Positions 57,301 through 64,000 of a stretch of 64,000 bases of DNA are shown piece by piece. The position numbers and the translations under genes are program-made. Source of the DNA: Trematomus loennbergii (Eukaryota; Chordata; Actinopteri; Perciformes; Nototheniidae); contig JAAOOA010000600.1 of assembly GCA_012861695.1 (NCBI GenBank), positions 124,001-188,000 of the forward strand. The letters are read 5' to 3'. How positions within the stretch are numbered: the first letter of the stretch is position 1; every line of letters begins with the position of its first letter. The notes beneath the pieces are model-generated. The model had not been told where the DNA came from and ran no database searches. It saw nothing but the letters and a program-made list of their open reading frames with translations.

Positions 57301-57373
57301 CGCCTGAACAGGGACTTGAACCCTGGACCCTCAGATTAAAAGTCTGATGCTCTACCGACTGAGCTATCCAGGC
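57301..57373 (-). tRNA. tRNA-Lys(TTT), type A
   Basis: Complete 73 nt, consensus; first of four type A genes in a row. Confidence 0.9.
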
Positions 57374-57641
57374 TTCGAGAAGACCACCTCCTTGAGTGGA
57401 CTGAGTGGAATCCCGAAGACTCAGTTCATCATTACACCTGTTTGTGTAAAGACATCTGTGGCTACATTTAAACAAAGGTGTCCCAATAGAGGGGGCCTTA
57501 AGAACTTTTAAATAATGTGGATATAAATGCCTGTCTCAGTAAGGGCAGAAGGAGACTGTGGAGCTCCCTCAGACCACCGTTAGCCTTTGGTGAAGGGAGG
57601 ATTTCAATGAAGACTTCAGTCTCTTTACTCAATAGACTTTT

Positions 57642-57714
57642 CGCCTGAACAGGGACTTGAACCCTGGACCCTCAGATTAAAAGTCTGATGCTCTACCGAC
57701 TGAGCTATCCAGGC
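57642..57714 (-). tRNA. tRNA-Lys(TTT), type A
   Basis: Complete 73 nt, consensus. Confidence 0.9.
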
Positions 57715-57982
57715 TTCGAGAAGATGACCTCCTTGAGTGGACTGAGTGGAATCCCGAAGACTCAGTTCATCATTACACCTGTTTGTGTAAAGACATCTGT
57801 GGCTACATTTAAACAAAGGTGTCCCAATAGAGGGGGCCTTAAGAACTTTAAAATAATGTGGATATAAATGCCTGTCTCAGGAAGGGCAGAAGGAGACTGT
57901 GGAGCTCCCTCAGACCACTGTTAGCCTTTGGTGAAGGGAGGATTTCAATGAAGACTTCAGTCTCTTTACTCAATAGACTTTT

Positions 57983-58055
57983 CGCCTGAACAGGGACTTG
58001 AACCCTGGACCCTCAGATTAAAAGTCTGATGCTCTACCGACTGAGCTATCCAGGC
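57983..58055 (-). tRNA. tRNA-Lys(TTT), type A
   Basis: Complete 73 nt, consensus. Confidence 0.9.
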
Positions 58056-58323
58056 TTCGAGAAGAGCACCTCCTTGAGTGGACTGAGTGGAATCCCGAAG
58101 ACTCAGTTCATCATTACACCTGTTTGTGTAAAGACATCTGTGGCTACATTTAAACAAAGGTGTCCCAATAGAGGGGGCCTTAAGAACTTTTAAATAATGT
58201 GGATATAAATGCCTGTCTCAGTAAGGGCAGAAGGAGACTGTGGAGCTCCCTCAGACCACCGTTAGCCTTTGGTGAAGGGAGGATTTCAATGAAGACTTCA
58301 GTCTCTTTACTCAATAGACTTTT

Positions 58324-58396
58324 CGCCTGAACAGGGACTTGAACCCTGGACCCTCAGATTAAAAGTCTGATGCTCTACCGACTGAGCTATCCAGGC
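58324..58396 (-). tRNA. tRNA-Lys(TTT), type A
   Basis: Complete 73 nt, consensus. Confidence 0.9.
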
Positions 58397-58664
58397 TTCG
58401 AGAAGACCACCTCCTTGAGTGGACTGAGTGGAATCCCGAAGACTCAGTTCATCATTACACCTGTTTGTGTAAAGACATCTGTGGCTACATTTAAACAAAG
58501 GTGTCCCAATAGAGGGGGCCTTAAGAACTTTAAAATAATGTGGATATAAATGCCTGTCTCAGGAAGGGCAGAAGGAGACTGTGGAGCTCCCTCAGACCAC
58601 CGTTAGCCTTTGGTGAAGGGAGGATTTCAATGAAGACTTCAGTCACTTTAGACAATTGACTTTT

Positions 58665-58737
58665 CGCCTGAACAGGGACTTGAACCCTGGACCCTCAGAT
58701 TAAAAGTCTGATGCTCTACCGTCTGAGCTATCCAGGC
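58665..58737 (-). tRNA. tRNA-Lys(TTT), type B
   Basis: Complete 73 nt, consensus. Confidence 0.9.
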
Positions 58738-59162
58738 ATCAAAAAGACAACTTCCTGGAGGAACCGTTCATGTGAGGTCCAACCGGATTGGAATCCCGAA
58801 GACCCTGATTTTTCTGTAGCATTTGAGATAATGACAGATTATCATTAGACCTGTTTGTGTCAGGAACTGATCAAGTGAGTCCCAAACTGAGTGGAATCCC
58901 GAAGACTAAGTTTATCATTATACCTGTTTGTATAACAGATATCTGTGGCTAAGTTTAAATGAAGATATCCCAATTAAGAGGGCCCAAAGAACTTTTAAAG
59001 TAACGTGGAAGTTCCCAGGGATTCGAGTTACAAACAGGCTTGAGCAAATGCCTGTCTCATTAAGGGCAGAAGGAGACTGTGGAGCTCCCTCAGCCCACCG
59101 TTGCCTTTGGTGCAGTGAGGATTTCATGAAGATGTCAGTAACATTATACTCAATAGACTTTT

Positions 59163-59235
59163 CGCCTGAACAGGGACTTGAACCCTGGACCCTCAGATTA
59201 AAAGTCTGATGCTCTACCGTCTGAGCTATCCAGGC
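59163..59235 (-). tRNA. tRNA-Lys(TTT), type B
   Basis: Complete 73 nt, consensus; borders the chimeric 463-bp-period unit on its right. Confidence 0.9.
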
Positions 59236-59625
59236 ATCAAAAAGACGACTTCCTGGAGGAACCGTTCATGTGAGGTCCAACCAGATTGGAATCCCGAAGA
59301 CCCTGATTTTCCTGTAGCATTTGAGATAATGACAGATTATCATTAGACCTGTTTGTGTCAGGAACTGATCAAGTGAGTCCCAAACTGAGTGGAATCCCGA
59401 AGACTCAGTTCATCATTACACCTGTTTGTGTAAAGACATCTGTGGCTACATTTAAACAAAGGTGTCCCAATAGAGGGGGCCTTAAGAACTTTTAAATAAT
59501 GTGGATATAAATGCCTGTCTCAGTAGGGGCAGAAGGAGACTGTGGAGCTCCCTCAGACCACCGTTAGCCTTTGGTGAAGGGAGGATTTCAATGAAGACTT
59601 CAGTCTCTTTACTCAATAGACTTTT

Positions 59626-59698
59626 CGCCTGAACAGGGACTTGAACCCTGGACCCTCAGATTAAAAGTCTGATGCTCTAACGACTGAGCTATCCAGGC
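59626..59698 (-). tRNA. tRNA-Lys(TTT), type A, D-loop G19T
   Basis: Complete 73 nt with G19T; counterpart of 53948-54020 and first gene after the recombinant spacer. Confidence 0.75.
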
Positions 59699-59966
59699 TT
59701 CGAGAAGCCCTCCTCCTTGAGTGGACTGAGTGGAATCCCGAAGACTCAGTTCATCATTACACCTGTTTGTGTAAAGACATCTGTGGCTACATTTAAACAA
59801 AGGTGTCCCAATAGAGGGGGCCTTAAGAACTTTAAAATAATGTGGATATAAATGCCTGTCTCAGGAAGGGCAGAAGGAGACAGTGGAGCTCCCTCAGACC
59901 ACCGTTAGCCTTTGGTGAAGGGAGGATTTAAATGAAGACTTCAGTCACTTTAGACAATTGACTTTT

Positions 59967-60039
59967 CGCCTGAACAGGGACTTGAACCCTGGACCCTCAG
60001 ATTAAAAGTCTGATGCTCTACCGTCTGAGCTATCCAGGC
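59967..60039 (-). tRNA. tRNA-Lys(TTT), type B
   Basis: Complete 73 nt, consensus. Confidence 0.9.
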
Positions 60040-60464
60040 ATCAAAAAGACAACTTCCTGGAGGAACCGTTCATGTGAGGTCCAACCGGATTGGAATCCCG
60101 AAGACCCTGATTTTCCTGTAGCATTTGAGATAATGACAGATTATCATTAGACCTGTTTGTGTCAGGAACTGATCAAGTGAGTCCCAAACTGAGTGGAATC
60201 CCGAAGACTAAGTTTATCATTATACCTGTTTGTATAACAGATATCTGTGGCTAAGTTTAAATGACGATATCCCAATTAAGAGGGCCCAAAGAACTTTTAA
60301 AGTAACGTGGAAGTTCCCAGGGATTCGAGTTACAAACAGGCTTGAGCAAATGCCTGTCTCATTAAGGGCAGAAGGAGACTGTGGAGCTCCCTCAGACCAC
60401 CGTTAGCCTTTGGTGCAGTGAGGATTTCAATGAAGATGTCAGTAACATTACTCAATAGACTTTT

Positions 60465-60537
60465 CGCCTGAACAGGGACTTGAACCCTGGACCCTCAGAT
60501 TAAAAGTCTGATGCTCTACCGACTGAGCTATCCAGGC
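60465..60537 (-). tRNA. tRNA-Lys(TTT), type A
   Basis: Complete 73 nt, consensus. Confidence 0.9.
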
Positions 60538-60804
60538 TTCGAGAAGACCACCTCCTTGAGTGGACTGAGTGGAATCCCGAAGACTCAGTTCATCATTACA
60601 CCTGTTTGTGTAAAGACATCTGTGGCTACATTTAAACAAAGGTGTCCCAATAGAGGGGGCCTTAAGAACTTTTAATAATGTGGATATAAATGCCTGTCTC
60701 AGTAAGGGCAGAAGGAGACTGTGGAGCTCCCTCAGACCACCGTTAGCCTTTGGTGAAGGGAGGATTTCAATGAAGACTTCAGTCTCTTTACTCAATAGAC
60801 TTTT

Positions 60805-60877
60805 CGCCTGAACAGGGACTTGAACCCTGGACCCTCAGATTAAAAGTCTGATGCTCTACCGACTGAGCTATCCAGGC
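60805..60877 (-). tRNA. tRNA-Lys(TTT), type A
   Basis: Complete 73 nt, consensus. Confidence 0.9.
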
Positions 60878-61145
60878 TTCGAGAAGACCACCTCCTTGAG
60901 TGGACTGAGTGGAATCCCGAAGACTCAGTTCATCATTACACCTGTTTGTGTAAAGACATCTGTGGCTACATTTAAACAAAGGTGTCCCAATAGAGGGGGC
61001 CTTAAGAACTTTAAAATAATGTGGATATAAATGCCTGTCTCAGGAAGGGCAGAAGGAGACTGTGGAGCTCCCTCAGACCACCGTTAGCCTTTGGTGAAGG
61101 GAGGATTTCAATGAAGACTTCAGTCACTTTAGACAATTGACTTTT

Positions 61146-61218
61146 CGCCTGAACAGGGACTTGAACCCTGGACCCTCAGATTAAAAGTCTGATGCTCTAC
61201 CGTCTGAGCTATCCAGGC
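61146..61218 (-). tRNA. tRNA-Lys(TTT), type B
   Basis: Complete 73 nt, consensus. A T4 run occurs about 135 nt downstream on the sense strand (attttaaag), as in the other short spacers 3' of type B genes. Confidence 0.9.
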
Positions 61219-61644
61219 ATCAAAAAGACAACTTCCTGGAGGAACCGTTCATGTGAGGTCCAACCGGATTGGAATCCCGAAGACCCTGATTTTTCTGTAG
61301 CATTTGAGATAATGACAGATTATCATTAGACCTGTTTGTGTCAGGAACTGATCAAGTGAGTCCCAAACTGAGTGGAATCCCGAAGACTAAGTTTATCATT
61401 ATACCTGTTTGTATAACAGATATCTGTGGCTAAGTTTAAATGAAGATATCCCAATTAAGAGGGCCCAAAGAACTTTTAAAGTAACGTGGAAGTTCCCAGG
61501 GATTCGAGTTACAAACAGGCTTGAGCAAATGCCTGTCTCATTAAGGGCAGAAGGAGACTGTGGAGCTCCCTCAGCCCACCGTTGCCTTTGGTGCAGTGAG
61601 GATTTCAATGAAGATGTCAGTAACATTATACTCAATAGACTTTT

Positions 61645-61717
61645 CGCCTGAACAGGGACTTGAACCCTGGACCCTCAGATTAAAAGTCTGATGCTCTACC
61701 GTCTGAGCTATCCAGGC
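61645..61717 (-). tRNA. tRNA-Lys(TTT), type B
   Basis: Complete 73 nt, consensus. Confidence 0.9.
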
Positions 61718-62142
61718 ATCAAAAAGACGACTTCCTGGAGGAACCGTTCATGTGAGGTCCAACCAGATTGGAATCCCGAAGACCCTGATTTTCCTGTAGC
61801 ATTTGAGATAATGACAGATTATCATTAGACCTGTTTGTGTCAGGAACTGATCAAGTGAGTCCCAAACTGAGTGGAATCCCGAAGACTACGTTTATCATTA
61901 TACCTGTTTGTATAACAGATATCTGTGGCTAAGTTTAAATGAAGATATCCCAATTAAGAGGGCCCAAAGAACTTTTAAAGTAACGTGGAAGTTCCCAGGG
62001 ATTCGAGTTACAAACAGGCTTGAGCAAATGCCTGTCTCATTAAGGGCAGAAGGAGACTGTGGACCTCCCTCAGACCACCGTTAGCCTTTGGTGAAGGGAG
62101 GATTTAAATGAAGACTTCAGTCACTTTAGACAATTGACTTTT

Positions 62143-62214
62143 CACCTGAACAGGGACTTGAACCCGGACCCTCAGATTAAAAGTCTGATGCTCTACCGAC
62201 TGAGCTATCCAGGC
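62143..62214 (-). tRNA. tRNA-Lys(TTT)-like, type A, C72T, 1-nt deletion
   Basis: 72 nt; one base missing next to the T-arm (aacccggacc) in addition to C72T. Confidence 0.65.
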
Positions 62215-62482
62215 TTCGAGAAGACTACCTCCTTGAGTGGACTGAGTGGAATCCCGAAGACTCAGTTCATCATTACACCTGTTTGTGTAAAGACATCTGT
62301 GGCTACATTTAAACAAAGGTGTCCCAATAGAGGGGGCCTTAAGAACTTTTAAATAATGTGGATATAAATGCCTGTCTCAGTAAGGGCAGAAGGAGACAGT
62401 GGAGCTCCCTCAGACCACCGTTAGCCTTTGGTGAAGGGAGGATTTAAATGAAGACTTCAGTCACTTTAGACAATTGACTTTT

Positions 62483-62555
62483 CGCCTGAACAGGGACTTG
62501 AACCCTGGACCCTCAGATTAAAAGTCTGATGCTCTACCGTCTGAGCTATCCAGGC
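62483..62555 (-). tRNA. tRNA-Lys(TTT), type B
   Basis: Complete 73 nt, consensus; last gene of the second copy of the duplicated block. Confidence 0.9.
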
Positions 62556-62981
62556 ATCAAAAAGACAACTTCCTGGAGGAACCGTTCATGTGAGGTCCAA
62601 CCGGATTGGAATCCCGAAGACCCTGATTTTTCTGTAGCATTTGAGATAATGACAGATTATCATTAGACCTGTTTGTGTCAGGAACTGATCAAGTGAGTCC
62701 CAAACTGAGTGGAATCCCGAAGACTAAGTTTATCATTATACCTGTTTGTATAACAGATATCTGTGGCTAAGTTTAAATGAAGATATCCCAATTAAGAGGG
62801 CCCAAAGAACTTTTAAAGTAACGTGGAAGTTCCCAGGGATTCGAGTTACAAACAGGCTTGAGCAAATGCCTGTCTCATTAAGGGCAGAAGGAGACTGTGG
62901 AGCTCCCTCAGCCCACCGTTGCCTTTGGTGCAGTGAGGATTTCAATGAAGATGTCAGTAACATTATACTCAATAGACTTTT

Positions 62982-63054
62982 CGCCTGAACAGGGACTTGA
63001 ACCCTGGACCCTCAGATTAAAAGTCTGATGCTCTACCGTCTGAGCTATCCAGGC
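62982..63054 (-). tRNA. tRNA-Lys(TTT), type B
   Basis: Complete 73 nt, consensus. Confidence 0.9.
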
Positions 63055-63478
63055 ATCAAAAAGACGACTTCCTGGAGGAACCGTTCATGTGAGGTCCAAC
63101 CAGATTGGAATCCCGAAGACCCTGATTTTCCTGTAGCATTTGAGATAATGACAGATTATCATTAGACCTGTTTGTGTCAGGAACTGATCAAGTGAGTCCC
63201 AAACTGAGTGGAATCCCGAAGACTACGTTTATCATTATACCTGTTTGTATAACAGATATCTGTGGCTAAGTTTAAATGAAGATATCCCAATTAAGAGGGC
63301 CCAAAGAACTTTTAAAGTAACGTGGAAGTTCCCAGGGATTCGAGTTAAAACAGGCTTGAGCAAATGCCTGTCTCATTAAGGGCAGAAGGAGACTGTGGAC
63401 CTCCCTCAGACCACCGTTAGCCTTTGGTGAAGGGAGGATTTAAATGAAGACTTCAGTCACTTTAGACAATTGACTTTT

Positions 63479-63551
63479 CACCTGAACAGGGACTTGAACC
63501 CTGGACCCTCAGATTAAAAGTCTGATGCTCTACCGACTGAGCTATCCAGGC
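63479..63551 (-). tRNA. tRNA-Lys(TTT), type A, C72T
   Basis: Complete 73 nt with G1-T72 wobble. Confidence 0.87.
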
Positions 63552-63819
63552 TTCGAGAAGACCACCTCCTTGAGTGGACTGAGTGGAATCCCGAAGACTC
63601 AGTTCATCATTACACCTGTTTGTGTAAAGACATCTGTGGCTACATTTAAACAAAGGTGTCCCAATAGAGGGGGCCTTAAGAACTTTAAAATAATGTGGAT
63701 ATAAATGCCTGTCTCAGGAAGGGCAGAAGGAGACTGTGGAGCTCCCTCAGACCACCGTTAGCCTTTGGTGAAGGGAGGATTTCAATGAAGACTTCAGTCA
63801 CTTTAGACAATTGACTTTT

Positions 63820-63891
63820 CGCCTGACAGGGACTTGAACCCTGGACCCTCAGATTAAAAGTCTGATGCTCTACCGTCTGAGCTATCCAGGC
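63820..63891 (-). tRNA. tRNA-Lys(TTT)-like, type B, 1-nt deletion
   Basis: 72 nt; one base missing in the 3' acceptor strand (cctgacagg). Last gene in view. Confidence 0.65.
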
Positions 63892-64000
63892 ATCGAAAAG
63901 ACAACTTCCTGGAGGAACCGTTCATGTGAGGTCCAACCGGATTGGAATCCCGAAGACCCTGATTTTTCTGTAGCATTTGAGATAATGACAGATTATCATT

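Larger units (their letters stand above)
47754..64000 (-). repeat. Tandem tRNA-Lys(TTT) array, 40 copies, running off the window
   Basis: From gataatgacagattatc onward the sequence consists only of head-to-tail units, each one tRNA-Lys on the - strand plus a spacer. Two tRNA types differ at D-loop position 16: type A has T and 5' flank cttctcgaa; type B has A and 5' flank ctttttgat. Reading the + strand, type A is followed by a short spacer (period about 341) and type B by a long spacer (period about 498). The long spacer holds an extra block with gataatgacagattatc and ggaactgatcaagtgag. Copy order shows higher-order repeats. Compared with the usual vertebrate tRNA-Lys(TTT), all units have T4-A69 in place of C4-G69. 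Confidence 0.95.

Noticed and set aside
48065..63653. Repeated 63-codon open frames (MFKCSHRCLYTNRC...) as a tandem protein family
   Set aside because: Each is simply the - strand translation of spacer plus tRNA-Lys gene (EAWIAQSVEHQTFNLRVQ is the tRNA itself). Similarity reflects DNA repetition, not protein selection.
47754..64000. CRISPR-like repeat array
   Set aside because: Repeat units are tRNA genes with homologous, not unique, spacers of 270-430 bp in eukaryotic DNA; no cas genes.
47754..64000. tRNA-derived SINE family
   Set aside because: The tRNA part is mature-like and intact at both ends, units are strictly head to tail, and I saw no LINE-type tail or target duplications at individual units.

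Overview
The window looks like ray-finned (teleost) fish nuclear DNA. It has intron-containing vertebrate genes, many nested hAT, Gypsy and LINE elements of the kinds common in fish, a long (CA)n microsatellite, and a tandem array of eukaryotic tRNA-Lys genes. All positions and comparisons were made by eye; no alignment, database search or folding program was run.

Layout. 1-4.7 kb: last three coding exons and 3' UTR of sacm1l (ER/Golgi phosphoinositide phosphatase SAC1), with a small hAT-type MITE in an intron. 5.98-17.1 kb: a complete nine-exon trnau1ap gene (SECp43, the tRNA-Sec associated RRM protein). Its 7.6-kb intron 5 is packed with transposons, including an almost full-length LINE (10015-15098). 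The last coding exon seems to carry a 1-base loss that stops the protein just before a conserved C-terminus. 17.1-25.1 kb: gene-poor DNA with an isolated tRNA-Lys unit (+ strand), a 1.9-kb minisatellite of 42-bp units, a decayed hAT element with a perfect 8-bp target duplication, and a second isolated tRNA-Lys unit (- strand).

26-43 kb: a stack of nested insertions. A short coding exon resembling the P2X7 intracellular-domain family is split by a TIR element (26415-42778). That element is split by a Ty3/Gypsy retrotransposon (26468-39741, two LTRs of about 620 bp, TTAA duplication). The Gypsy integrase is in turn split by an antisense copy of the same LINE family (32125-37300). The Gypsy protease reading frame opens with a good MYND zinc finger. 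43-47.7 kb: nested hAT elements and TTAA-flanked elements, with a 132-bp (CA)n tract and a 16-bp perfect hairpin.

47.75 kb to the window end: a tandem array of 40 tRNA-Lys(TTT) genes, all on the - strand and running off the edge. Spacing alternates between about 341 and about 498 bp, linked to two tRNA sequence types. There are higher-order repeats, a roughly 3.2-kb block repeated at an offset of 5.68 kb, and one chimeric spacer that looks like an unequal-crossover junction. Twenty-five of the 40 copies read as complete 73-nt genes without a disabling change. Most copies lack a T4 Pol III terminator near their 3' end. No operon-like linkage exists between the protein genes; they are independent host genes in repeat-rich DNA.
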